Under the pieces are notes generated by a model. That model ran no database searches. It was not told the DNA's origin and worked only from the letters and a program-made list of their open reading frames with translations. A DNA stretch of 64,000 bases, from NCBI GenBank assembly GCA_022410635.1, contig JAJVDF010000262.1, positions 162,485 to 226,484 on the forward strand, read 5' to 3'. This DNA is from Tretioscincus oriximinensis (Eukaryota > Chordata > Lepidosauria > Squamata > Gymnophthalmidae). The first letter of the stretch is position 1. Each line of letters opens with the position of its first letter. Positions 12,108 to 22,744 of this stretch are shown one piece after another. The position numbers were made by a program, and so were the translations under genes.

Positions 12108-12293
12108 ACCCTTGTAAGCCACTTTGAGTCCCTTTGAAAGGTGAGAAAAGCAGGGTATAAGAACCCTCTTCTTCTCCTCCTTCTTCTTCTTCTCCTTCTT
12201 CTCCTTCTTCTTCTTCTTCTTCTTCTTCAACTGAGCAAGGGACCAGACTCATTCACCCTGGAGGTCCACTCCAACTCTTTTTGATGACTGCAC

Positions 12294-12923
12294 ATGCGTA
12301 CTGTGCCAACTAAGAAGGTTCGGTGCAGTATGTTCCAGATACATCAGGGAAAACTGGCTTGTACCTTCTTCCATATTCTCCTGATGCTAGAATGGTGTAA
12401 ATGCTGCAAAGCTATGTGGCAATCACCCTATCCTGATCAGATAAACACTCAAAGATTCACAATGTGGGAAGATTATACCAAGAAATGGGCCCTCAATAAT
12501 AATAGAAGAAGAATTTTAAACCGTATATTTTTTACTAATGTACAGCAAGCTGGCTGGGGCTTTCCATGTCTGAAGACGTACTTTGAGGCCTTTCAACTAC
12601 AGAAATTAATAGATTTAGAATTTCAAGATGGCTGGAAGTGGGTGAAAATTGAAAGAATATTGAATAGGGCAGAGCATATTTCACTTTTCTCTACAAGTAT
12701 AGAGAAAAAAAGAATTAAGTTCTGTCTCCCTGCATTGGAGACTACCTGGAACATTTGGAAAGCAATCTGTAATAAGTTAACATCATCAACCTATAGGGTG
12801 GCTTCTACAAAACTGATCAATACAACGGGAGAGTCCAATTTGGCCAAATTTATAACTCAGATAAATATAAGAAGGCTAAAGGACCTTTTCGATATTAATG
12901 GAAATCCATTATCTATGGCTTGA
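12294..12923 (+). pseudogene. L1 ORF2 distal fragment, 5' of the cysteine region
   Basis: This is an uninterrupted frame of about 209 codons. The core GWGFPCLKTYFEAFQLQKL matches the L1 'GGLGxPxLKxYYxAxQL' segment found after the reverse transcriptase domain, followed by WKWVKIE as in L1. Residues 10-45 (C...HQG...FFHILL...EWCK...W) resemble the C-terminal cysteine motif, which should come later in ORF2, so this part may be chance or a rearranged fragment. No RT catalytic box is present. The L1 assignment is firm; the detail of the first 60 codons is not. Confidence 0.8.
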
Positions 12924-13138
12924 TTAAGAAATTTAAATCCTACCTCCCATAATTGGTTAACATTTATGGCATTACGTGCTTTTATCAATGGAACAGTGTA
13001 GTCTTTGCTAATAAACATAAGATATAACAATCAAGCCAGGTTAAAAACTCAGTGGGAGGAGGACATTGTCTTTTCACACAGGGATTGTAAGGGAGGGATA
13101 ACTGATAACTGCCACATTAGATATAACAAGATTAGAGA

Positions 13139-13590
13139 ATTAAATATAAAGATTCTAACCAGGTGATATAGGACGTCAACCCAGCTTTCACATATGGGGA
13201 ATATTTCTCCGTTGTGTTGGCATGGGTATCCTATTATAGGAAAATATTTTCATATGTGGTATGTTTATAATTCTGTTCAACTTAATATGTTTAGAAATAA
13301 GGGAGATTCTTGGTATAACCATTAATAAAACAGTAACTCTGTTAATAATGTATAGATGTAAAGATCTTGGCTTTCAGTCAAGAGTGTTCTATGAACTGGA
13401 AAGGTTCATTTGGGCATCCCAAATAACAATAGTGAGAGGCTGGAAAGATAACAGCAAATGAACAATTGACATGTGGTATGAATATTTGGCAGAATTTTTT
13501 TTATTTGATGTTATAAGGGGGAAACGATTAACGGCATTAGGAGTGATATCAGGAAATACGTGGGCAAGTAACTGGTATAATGTTATTGTC
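13139..13590 (+). pseudogene. L1 ORF2 C-terminal cysteine region, frameshifted
   Basis: The pieces TSTQLSHMG..SPLCWHG, GKYFHMW, RFIWASQ, RGWKDN and MWYEYLAEFFL align in order with the L1 fragment at 11688-12105, but occur in more than one frame and with stops (for example after RGWKDNSK). It is a decayed end of ORF2. Confidence 0.75.
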
Positions 13591-13845
13591 CTTGGTGTTA
13601 ATTCCAATAAAAATGTAATCCTATCGCATACCCATTGCCATGATTCAAGATCAAAGATTGTTACTGTAATTTTGTAATATTGTAATTTCGTATGAATTGA
13701 ATGTTTAGGTCTCAGGGGAAAGGGAGGAAGAGGGAGATTTGTGTTTAGTTCATTTCAAAATGATGGTGTGTTGTATTTCTTATTTTGGATGTTGTTATGT
13801 CTGAACTTATTATGAAATAAAAGTATGTCTATGAAAAAAAAACAT

Positions 13846-14120
13846 GTTAGCATTAGGGCAGAGTGGAAAAACCAATGTGTGGATGCACCCATAGCCACGT
13901 TGTAATAATACGGGGGGGAAAACAACTTGTATAAATGTAGCCTTTGTACGTGTTATTTTAGATTTATTTCTAGTAAACCATTTAAAGATTTTTTAACAAG
14001 AAGCAATATGCAGATGTAGTAGTAAATAAATAAGCAAAGACAGAATGTCAAGAGCTACAAATGATTCCAGAAAGCCAAGAAGATAAAAGATATCATCCAA
14101 GAGGGTACAATAATTGTCCA
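13846..14120. other. No gene seen
   Basis: No supported feature. Confidence 0.55.
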
Positions 14121-14208
14121 AATATATACTGCTCAAAACAATTAAGGGAACACTTTAACATACACCGTTATGTTAAAGTGTTCCCTTAATTGTTTTGAGC
14201 AATATATT
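14121..14208. mobile_element. Tc1-type snapback MITE, copy 1
   Basis: Near-perfect hairpin: left arm tactgctcaaaacaattaag-ggaacactttaacata, six-base loop, and the complement on the right with one mismatch over about 36 bp. TA lies on both sides, as expected for Tc1/mariner elements. The terminal tactgctcaaaa...gggaacac resembles known Tc1-like element ends. Copies at 35052 and 57511 share the arms. Confidence 0.88.
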
Positions 14209-14610
14209 TCCGCTTTGGTTTCTCCAGCCTTTCAAATCTGGTCTTTATAGTTTTGAAGATCACTGTGTTAAACAGCACAAGATTGTTTCTCATTTTTATT
14301 TAATGCCTCTTATCTCTTTCCTGCTCAATGTCTGTGCAAAAGCACAAGAGCCAAACAAGCCAGCCAAGGACAAAAATGGGGTAGATTCTCAGCCAGAAAT
14401 GAAATTGATCTTCTTCCCCTCTTTATGAGTACAAAACAACTGAGTATTTGCCGTCTTATTTGCTATTTCTGATAAATTTGTTCTAGAATAACCTCTTTGA
14501 AGGACAGCATTTTGGATGGAAATTTTTGGACACAATTCATTCTGACAGGCCTTTTCTACTCTTACCTTGAAATAATTTTGCTGGAATCTAGTTCCACCTG
14601 GATTTAGACA
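14209..14610. other. No gene seen
   Basis: No supported feature. The 77-codon open frame at 14195-14428 starts inside the hairpin and has no motif. Confidence 0.55.
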
Positions 14611-14870
14611 AAAATTATTTATTTATTTGTAGTTATATCCAGCCCTATACCCGAAGGACTCAGGGCAGCCACCCAAAGGGCGGCACCTATAGCTTTTGTT
14701 GCTTTCTCCACAACAGACACCCTGTGAAGTAGTGGAGCTGAGAGAGTTCTAAAGAACTGTGACTGGCCCAAGGTCACCCAGCTGACTTTCATGGAGGAGT
14801 AGGAAATTGAACCGGGAGATTATCAAATAAGAATCCAACACTCTAACCTCTATACCAAAGTGGCTCTCCA
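14611..14870 (-). mobile_element. Sauria-like tRNA SINE
   Basis: On the minus strand it reads head gagccactttgg, B-box-like ggttcaatttcc, gctgggtgaccttgggccag, tcagctccactacttcacag, ggtgtctgttgtggagaaag, then cctgagtccttcgggtatag and a (ATAA)n tail. This order recurs in the other Sauria-like copies in the window. Confidence 0.85.
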
Positions 14871-15286
14871 TTGTTCGAGCCTGATCTCAGTCCCAGAATG
14901 TGATGAAGTAAGGAAACTGCCAGAACTAAGAACAAGATGGCAAACCATCATCATATATGTTCTAGTTGTACATTTCACATGAGCTGTTGAAAAAGAAAAC
15001 AACTGAAAACCTCTATTTACACGTGAAGAGTGTTTCAGCTATGTAATTCACAGCTACATGACAAGCCTTTATCTTGATGCCTTTATTCAAGGTCAGCACA
15101 AAACGTACAAGTTGTGAACTTCAGAGGATTAGAGTAACTCCTTCTCCAAGAGACTTTACTTTATAAACTCTATAACTTGTCAACGTGGGGACTCCTCTAC
15201 TTTTTATATGTATCTGACCTTGGCTACTCATTACTCTGAGTGTTGCTTTATTCTTTATTCCTGTCTGTCTCTTTGAATGCCCATAC
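14871..15286. other. No gene seen
   Basis: No supported feature. Confidence 0.55.
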
Positions 15287-15724
15287 TGTCAGGGCTATGC
15301 CTGGTCTGAAGGAGGATTCTGACTCAGAGCTTGACGAAGTCTCTCAGCAGACACATCTGCCCCAGGTGTTTCCCCAGAGATTGAACAGGAGGAAGAGCAA
15401 GCGGAAGGTTCCAGCCTGGATAGGGTTAAAGAGTTTCCAACAGACAGTAAGCAGCAGGCAGAGCTTAGAAGATCCAAGAGGCTGCTGCAGAAACAGCTGT
15501 TTGAAGATACTATATAAGCTGTCCTGAGGCTGAAATAATTTAGTGGAAACAATTTGTGTGTTAGTGTTTGTGTACACAGGTTCCTTGGCAGATTTCCCGG
15601 CTTGTGTGACCTTGGATTGTATCTGATTGTTTGGCTTTTCTCCTGTCCCTGAACTTGGATTGTTTGACTACTCTCTTTCTATTATCTTTGTGTCTGCCTT
15701 CTAGTGTGAGCTTCTGTTCAGCCC
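15287..15724 (+). mobile_element. Possible solo LTR (Gypsy-like U3 style)
   Basis: Starts tgtcagggctatgcctgg, contains a purine-rich block with gattctgactcagagc and gaacaggaggaagagc, then a TATA box (actatataagctgtc at about 15508) followed within 30 bp by gctgaaataatt, the layout of a retrotransposon LTR promoter. A likely end is ...cttctgttca. No clear 4-6 bp duplication was confirmed. The open frame across it is not a gene. Confidence 0.4.
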
Positions 15725-17450
15725 ACAAGGAAGGATTTTAGAGCATGGTCAAAGATCTCATTTGCTCCCTCACGCCAGGCTTGTGTTTCTGCCTGCTTTG
15801 TTTAGGCAGCAAAGAAGGAATACAGATGCCTCGTCCTGTGCCCCATGACACATACATGGGCACGGGAATGAGTATTCTTTGTTCATATATGTATTTTGTG
15901 TCTACTTTGGACTCTTGCATATTTACATTACTCATTGGGGTTCCTGGTAAAGGGAGATGTGGTGTGTTTGGGTTTTGCAGTTCTTGATATCGTCTTTCCC
16001 ATTTATTTTTTGTCCAAACTACTCTTGGACATGTTTTTAAGCTGTCTGTGCACGGTTAAATGCCTGGAGTGAATGTAGGAGCGTTTTACACTGCATCAGG
16101 AATGATGGAGTGTTTGGTGGTGCAGATGCTTCATCCCATGATTTTGCTGGTACTATTCTCCTTAAGTATGAAAAGGACCACAATTGTAAACAGAGGAATA
16201 TGATAAAAGCAATCTAAGGCCAGATCTCCACTTCACTAGGAAGACAGCTTCCATGAGGGAATATAGGGGATGCACCACAATCACTGTTTTGGAAAACACT
16301 TTTGTACCTCTATTTTGCAGTATGGAGATATCGCCTAAATTGACAATCTGCAAGTAATTGTGCCTGATAAAAAAAACATTCCTGAGTCAACAATTGCACA
16401 CAAAATTGAAGAGATGCATACGCTGCATGGTGGTTCCTTGCTCCCATATGTGGACAAATGGTAGCTTAGGTCCTTCACCAAGGTACTTCCCAAAGTAGGT
16501 GGATCTAATCATGGAATTTCTACAAACTTTAGTGTTTAGGTTACTTCCAGATAAGACGTTTCCCACAGTCATAAAATCATTTAAAGTATTCCAAGGCTTA
16601 CAAATTATGTGGGCTTTGCCAATTTCAACTGTGTATATTTACTTTTCTCTTTGGGTTCCCAACATGGAAATTAAAAATAAGATACTGAAGTTTCTTTCTG
16701 TTCAAGCAACTGCTATCAGTCATCTCTGTTCCTGCTTAACTTCAGTACAGATCTTGCCCTTGAGGTCTTCATTCCATGCCCTAAGACATTTGCTCAATAA
16801 GTACTGGTTTTACTGTTTTTATTATATACCTTAGCTGTTTTTATGTACCAACATACATTATTAAACTGTTCTTGGACATTGCCTTAAGTCATTAGGTTAG
16901 CAGTATAAAACCTTTCTAAGTAGAAACTACTGTGACTTCCAAGTTCATTGAAAAGTTCACTGCAAATTGGAATAACATCTGTACTTGGTCACTTTCATTG
17001 GCAATGTTGATATTTTCTTGTTGATCCTGGACCATAATGCTAGAAACACCAGACTTTCCTTCCACTAAAACAAACTCATAGCAGAATATTGCTGGTTTTG
17101 AAGACTTTGGCAATATTAGTATGGCACTTTTATGGTGCTATATGCCATGAGATACCTGGTATACATGATCATGGCATACAGCATATTCAACTGTATGTGT
17201 AGCATTTACTCCGCCTTACTTTTGATGGTTCTAGCACTGTTAGGCTATTGCTCCTCAGTGAGACCTCTTGAAATCTCCTGGGAATGTAGGGTGGCTAAAC
17301 TGTCATTAAACACAGAACATGGCCTATAGGGTCATTTCCTATGATCAAGAACACAACCCTCCTGCCTACACTACAGCCTGAAACCAACCATTCTTCAGCT
17401 GTCACTATAGCACATCTAGAGAAAGCAACAGGCATATGATTAGTACACTG
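15725..17450. other. No gene seen; one curious minus-strand frame
   Basis: A minus-strand frame of about 73 codons at 16916-17136 has protein-like composition but no known motif (see findings). Otherwise nothing. Confidence 0.45.
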
Positions 17451-17489
17451 TTGCTTCTTGGAAAATGCTATATGTAGGTGTGGGAGGAC

Positions 17490-17541
17490 TCTTTTTTTCT
17501 TTCTTTCTTTCTTTCTCTTTTTCTCTCTTTCCTTCCTTCTA
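17490..17541. repeat. (CTTT)n-rich tract
   Basis: Runs of ctttctttcttt and cttccttcc. Confidence 0.85.
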
Positions 17542-17833
17542 CTACCAATCCTCCTTACACATAAATGTTTATGAGCAGTTGACAATAACAAAACAACGTA
17601 CAGAATAAATATATTAAAACACTGCAACTGGGAGAGCAATTTCTTTACTGATGTTAATACACAGGAGGAAAACTTTGCTTATGGCATTCATCCATGATAT
17701 CCCTTCCTATGTCTGTTCAGAGAATTATGGGGCGGAGATGGGGTGGGATGACACACATTTTTTAGTTCATTTCTAAAAGGCAATTCCTACTTTCCTAAAT
17801 GGAAAATTAGTCTTTATACACAAAAGATTGACT

Positions 17834-18068
17834 GGGAGCCAGTTTGTTGTAGTGTTTAGAGTGTGGGACTCTTATCTGGTAGTCTCCCAGTTCGATTCCC
17901 CACTCCTCCATGAAGCCAGCTGGGTGACCTTGGGCCAGTCACAGTTCTTTAGAACTCTCGCAGCCCCACCTACTCCACAGGGTGTCTGTTGTGGAGAAAG
18001 CAACAAAAGCTATGTGTGCCACCCTAGGGTAGGCCGCCCGGAGACCTTTGGGTATAAATACCTTTGTA
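17834..18068 (+). mobile_element. Sauria-like tRNA SINE
   Basis: Near-complete copy: gggagccagtttgttgtagt head, ggactcttatctgg, B box agttcgattccccactcc, gctgggtgaccttgggccag, ctccacagggtgtctgttgt, and tail gacctttgggtataaata. This is the best-preserved plus-strand copy and serves as the model for the others. Confidence 0.9.
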
Positions 18069-18119
18069 CCATGTCTCATAGCGGTAGGGGGTTGCATTTA
18101 GGATGATCATATGTAGTAG

Positions 18120-18220
18120 GACATATGATTGCAGGGCTATCACTATTGCAATAGTAGCATTAGAAAGGTCCATTTTCATGCTTTTCCCTCCTAGTACTTT
18201 TATGCAGCTTCCATAGCACT
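18120..18220 (+). repeat. Unidentified dispersed repeat, copy 2
   Basis: Collinear with 4135-4235, sharing cctcctagtacttttatgc and flanking blocks. Confidence 0.5.
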
Positions 18221-18623
18221 GAAAGCTTTGACAGCACCATCTGAACATTTCCTGCAAGAGCTGCCAAGGCACATGATCCTTTATCTGCCCTTCCCCCCCA
18301 AAGTGAAAAGAAAGTTACTATGCACTTTACTGCTGTTTTTCCCCCTCATTCTTAAAGTGGATTAAAATTTAAATATGATCAGGGCCATATAAAGAGAATG
18401 TTCCACAATCTCGAAGTCGCACCACAGAAAAGCCCCCTTGTGCATCCTGCCCCTTGAACTTGTGAGAAAGAAGGAACACAAGATTGCCCTCTCCCTGATA
18501 TTTCAGTTCTCAGGCCATTCTATGTGGGTTGCATTGCTCCTTCAACTAACTGGGGACCAAACCCTTTAAAGCTTTATACACTAGTATCAGTATTTTAAAC
18601 CAGGCTTCACAGCAAATAGGTAA
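18221..18623. other. No gene seen
   Basis: No supported feature. Confidence 0.5.
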
Positions 18624-18628
18624 TTAGA

Positions 18629-18776
18629 CTGCATCCCCACACCATTTGTTTATTACACTATAACTGGTTATTCCACAATAAAGCATGGATAAATTCTGGA
18701 ATAAATCAGTCCCCACAGTGCTTTATTATGGAATATCCAATATAGTGGAATAAATAAGTGATGTGGGGATGCAGCC
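18629..18776. mobile_element. Foldback MITE flanked by TTAGA
   Basis: Arms of about 60 bp are inverted copies: ctgcatccccacaccat...ttccacaataaagca on the left and tgctttattatggaata...atgtggggatgcag on the right, with a loop of about 30 bp. It is flanked by ttaga at 18624-18628 and 18777-18781. The superfamily is not assigned. Confidence 0.75.
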
Positions 18777-18781
18777 TTAGA

Positions 18782-20062
18782 CATAGGGATGCAATGACTG
18801 AAAACTAGCGAAATAGAGCATAAAATGGAGGGAATTCATTCTTCAACCATCAGAGTATGAGGATGGGGCAAGCAAATGGAAGATGCAAGTGAACTCTCTT
18901 AAAGATGAGACAATATTTACCTGCCACCTCTGTGGCCTTTCCAATAGCTGAGATATTTTTCTCAATTGACCTTGTAGCTGGGAGAGAACCATTCAATGTG
19001 GATGAAAGCATCTTTGCATATCCCACAGTAATCTTGCTCTTTCTACACTTTCCATGGGCTTTGTCAAGCTCCAACATTATAAGCTTTCTGCACTTACTTT
19101 CTAAAATTCAAAGGTCATAGTTATGCCTTTACTTTGAATCTTCTTCCGTTTTTCTTCACTTTTAAAGAATGGGTTCTAGAATAGTCCAGAAAAGCAAAGC
19201 AAAATGGATTAAAGTTTGATTTTCATTTACCTGATTTAATTTTGTAGAAGTGGGTTTAGCTTGATCTGCCTTAGGTCCTATGTGCACAGGCTCAGAAACC
19301 CATTTTATCATCTTCCTTCTGTATTTGTTATTCATAATTTTTTATTGTTTTTAAAAATAGTTTTCTTTTTTTCAAATTATATTTTGGAGATCGATTCTAT
19401 GTTCATTCCTGTGAAGGGCAGTTTTATAAATAATATATGCAACGACATGTAAATCCATAGCCTCTTTTTACCTCATGATTTGATGATTTATTTTCTTTTT
19501 TTTCCTTTGTGACATATAAGTAGTTATTCTAATCATGTCACATTGTACAGGAAAGTCATGTCACATTGCACAGGAAAAGTCACAGTACCCTGAGCTCTCT
19601 GTACCTTTTCAAAATAGTCTTATGCTTATGAAAGATCTAAAAGCAATTTAATTAAACAAGGGATATGCTTATTGAAGGTCAAAATGATTTGAGGTATCAA
19701 GATTGGAGTGTCAACACATTTGGGCAATGAGAAGACACAGGTACTCTGCATTGTGTGGATAATAATAAACATTAAACAATTCTGAGACACTAAGGACATA
19801 ATATTCCTTTCCCTTCCCCTAGCACCCTTTTGGTTTCATAATAAAAATTATGTAGAGAAAACAGAAAACTAATTCACTAGCATGTTACAGCATTTAATTA
19901 AAGTTCCAAGATGTCACGTGCAGCAAAAAGCTAGTATGTTTATTACATTTTCAATCTGGTTAGGTTTCATCTCTCTGCCATTTCACCTCTTGTGATTCAC
20001 TTTCACAAGATTGCGCTTTCCTCTTGTGTCTCCTATGAAGTATCACAATGCATAGGCAGATG
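18782..20062. other. No confirmed gene; contains a speculative minus-strand exon
   Basis: Apart from the candidate at 18921-19100, nothing is supported. AT-rich. Confidence 0.5.
18921..19100 (-). other. Speculative coding exon, function unknown
   Basis: On the minus strand the segment begins after ...ctttgaattttag and ends at gtggcag followed by gtaaat, a good donor context. Its length is 180 bp and the frame is open with matching entry and exit phases (phase 1). It would encode a lysine-rich, probably helical piece containing LDKAHGKCRKSK, YAKMLSSTLNGSLPATRS and IEKNISAIGKATEVA. I do not recognise the protein. Open frames of this size arise by chance in the window, and the acceptor pyrimidine tract is weak. 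Confidence 0.25.
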
Positions 20063-20330
20063 TTATTTATTTATTTATTTATTTATTTATTTGTACTTGT
20101 ATCCCACCCTATACCCAAAGGTCTCAGGGCGGCCAACCATAGGGTGGCGCACATATCTTTTGTTGCTTTCTCCACAACAGACACCCTGTGGAGTAGGTAG
20201 GGCTGAGAAAGTTCAAAGAACTGTGATTGGCCCAAAGTCACGCAGCTGGCTTTCATGGAGGAGAGGGGAATTGAACCGGGAGACTACCAGGTACAAGCCC
20301 AACACTCTAACGACTGGCTCTCTGTTATGA
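20063..20330 (-). mobile_element. Sauria-like tRNA SINE with (TTAT)n tail
   Basis: Plus strand begins with about eight ttat units, then cccaccctatacccaaagg, ttgctttctccacaacagac, ggcccaaagtcacgcagctgg, ggggaattgaaccggg and a head near gactggctctc. Read as the minus-strand SINE, it has B box ggttcaattcccc. Confidence 0.9.
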
Positions 20331-21368
20331 AGTATACTTGGTAGGAAAAGTATACTGTAATGGAAAATCACTTCAAACTTCAGTCTACCAAGTAATTCAC
20401 AAGCTACATTGGCCACTCATTCATTTTTTCAGTTGATAAAGTTGGATGCTATTTTACCAGCCTCCCTAGAAATGTTCCCACAAAATGACTGTTTCTGATC
20501 ACCATGTTAAACCAACCCTGCCCCTCCAACTTCAGAGACTAGGGCCCGATGCCCGATAAACTGCAATTTGGAGGTGATTTTACTTTAAATTCGCCCCACG
20601 GAAACATGCATTCCAGTATTACATGCACAGTAGTTAGCCTCTACATATTATCCAATTTAGCAGCCTCCATTTTGTAAAGTCTGAAAGAAAACTGTCTCAA
20701 AGCTTCAGTATGCAAATTATAAAATGCTCATTGGCTCTTCCCTAGCAGAGATTGCCTGGGAATTGTATGCAGGCTCGCAAAGAATGATGGAGCTTGTTGT
20801 TAAGCAAACACAACAATGATTTCTGGGTATTGTGATGTCACAAGAATTGCCAGGATGTGTCCAGGACAGAGAGGGAATTGATAGGAAGATTGAAGGTAAA
20901 TGGGGACATACTTGTGAATGTGTTGCCTTGTTGATGTTTTTTTTTAAATGTAATTTAAAAGTTGTAGTGGGGAAGCAATCTAGGAACTTTCATTCCCAGT
21001 TTCCAGAGTTAGATCACCATGGATTATACAAATACAAGTAACCACTGTGATCTTGGAATGCTTTCAGCAAATATTGGCACTATACAGCATGCACTGGAGT
21101 AGTGATTGAAGTGTCAGACTCTTATCTGGAACTCTCCTGCTCTGGTTCTGCACTCATTCATAAAACCCAGCTAGTCATAGTTCTTCAGAGCTCTCTCAGC
21201 CCCAACTCCTTCACAAGGAATCTCTTGTGAAAAGTAGAATAGAAGATTATAGCCTTTAAAAGATACTCGTTAATTTTCTGTTGTTAACATTCCAGCCAGT
21301 AGTAATATCAAAGAATTTACTGAAACAAGGGAATCCAATAGCATCTTAGGGTGCCTCCCTGTAACTAG
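20331..21368. other. No gene seen apart from an old SINE fragment
   Basis: The SINE relic at 21092-21245 is listed separately. Otherwise no supported feature. Confidence 0.5.
21092..21245 (+). mobile_element. Diverged Sauria-like SINE fragment
   Basis: Reads ggagtagtgattgaagtgtc, gactcttatctgg, ctggttctgcactcattcat, aacccagctagtcatag, gagctctctcagccccaact; the tail is lost. More diverged than the other copies. Confidence 0.65.
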
Positions 21369-21529
21369 GCTGACCAGATAACCCTTTTTTGGGGGGGGGG
21401 GTTGAAAACTCGGTTTTGGGGTGCTTCCTGGTTTTTTCTGAGGAAAAAATTCCTCAGAAAAAACAGGAGGCACCCCAAAATCATGTTTTCATCTCTCCCC
21501 CCCAAAGGGGTCATCTGGTCAGCCTGCTA
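21369..21529. mobile_element. Foldback MITE with G/C runs, copy 2
   Basis: taggctgaccagataaccc then ttttt and a G-run at the left; cccccaaaggggtcatctgg then tcagcct at the right. The centre ttctgaggaaaaaattcctc is itself inverted. Same family as 7573. The flanking duplication is unclear. Confidence 0.75.
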
Positions 21530-22744
21530 ATGAATGCTGCATGCAGTGGGGATTGAATCGTCAGTGAACCTTGGAGAAATATGGGAAAATACATGGAAAA
21601 AAGGCTATCTTGTTTCTCCAGCCTTTCCTGGACCACCTCACACAGAAATGGCCTGTATTGAATGCGCTAGTCCTTAGAGACCTAGTTTTTCCCCTTGGCA
21701 TGTGCACTTACCAAGGAGAAGAAAGCTAAGTCCCTTTAAGCAGAAATACAGAGGCATAAAGCAAGTTACATGTTAAGCAGGCAGTAACAACACTTCTCTA
21801 TTGCATTGAGGTGACAGCATGTCTCTGAGCATTTATTATCATGCATAAGTCAGTTTATGCAGATACAAACTTAAGACCCCTGATTAGTTAGTTCCATCAT
21901 TCCTCTTTTCTCTCCCATGGTAGAGTACAATTTTTATCCCCTCACAAAAAGGGGTGGTTACAAGCATCCCCCTCTTTCTGAAGGAGGAGAGAAACGGTGC
22001 TTTGAAGGCATGGTCCTTTGGTCTGTCCTGCCATCGAAAGGTAGTGACTCTTCACGTAGGTTCCGTTGTGCAGACAATCAGATGACTCCTTTTCGAAGAT
22101 GTTTATTTCTCATTACTCAAACAACACCTCAACATCTCAGGAAAGAAGCTACCAAGCTAATTAACTAAAGGAAACAATGAGCATCCTACACTAATTTAAG
22201 TAAACTTAAGGTCAAACTTAGAGGCAAACTATATTAACTAAGACTACCTAGAATCAACATTAAATCAGACTAGCTTTTGTAAATTCATAATCGCAGCACC
22301 ACCCCACAACGCATTTTGTTTCGCTATTTCTTTTAAATCCAGAAAAATATGTTTGCGATTCCACCCTACCTACCTTCAGTTTTCCACACTGTTTTGTATC
22401 TTCCCATACATTTCCTTGTATTCTCAGCATATGGCATTTCCGATATGTCATTGCTGTGCTCGCCTTACTACAATTCCCAGAATTCTCTGTGAGCCAAGAG
22501 CAAATGAACTTTTACATCTAGCCACAAAGTCTTGGGAAATTTACCAGGTCCACATTACTGAATGCTCCACGAAGCCTGTTTTTTGGATTTTAGAAACATA
22601 TGCTGCAGAATCGGACAAACAACAGTGACTGGCGAATCTGAGACCACAGGGCTTTTTAGCGAATGGATCGCTGAATGTGGGTGAACTTGGGGTGGAGTCC
22701 GTGTGATGTTTCTACCATCTCAATAAAAATTATTTGTTTAGACA
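21530..22744. other. No gene seen; holds one dispersed-repeat copy
   Basis: 22443-22560 is shared with 27511-27650 (listed). Nothing else is supported. Confidence 0.5.
22443..22560 (+). repeat. Unidentified dispersed repeat, copy 1
   Basis: Shares cattgctg, actacaatt/cccccag, attctctg, gagccaa.agc.aatgaact and aagtct in order with 27511-27650. The second copy has about 25 extra bases in the middle. Probably an old DNA-transposon fragment. Confidence 0.5.

Larger units (their letters stand above)
11173..12230 (+). mobile_element. SINE-A, full length, split by an L1 insertion
   Basis: A tRNA-like head with degraded A and B boxes (ggctcattcgctta; ggatttcgaagccc) is followed by the body ggggtgagcacc, ctctagccaacccagctatt, gcaagtagatacatgg and ggtggggaagatagaatg, ending at 11412. 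The remainder resumes at 12108 with cactttgagtccctttgaaag and ggtataagaacc, and a long (TTC)n tail ends near 12230. The gap is an L1 flanked by a 15-bp duplication of SINE sequence. This fixes the order: SINE first, L1 later. Confidence 0.85.
12290..13845 (+). mobile_element. 5'-truncated L1 LINE 3' end
   Basis: Contains the ORF2 tail in two or more broken frames, a 3' UTR with aaataaaa near 13816, and a short poly-A at 13834-13842. The 5' boundary is unclear: 12230-12290 cannot be assigned to either the SINE tail or the L1. No clear target duplication was found. It points in the opposite direction to the L1 at 11413-12107. Confidence 0.8.
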
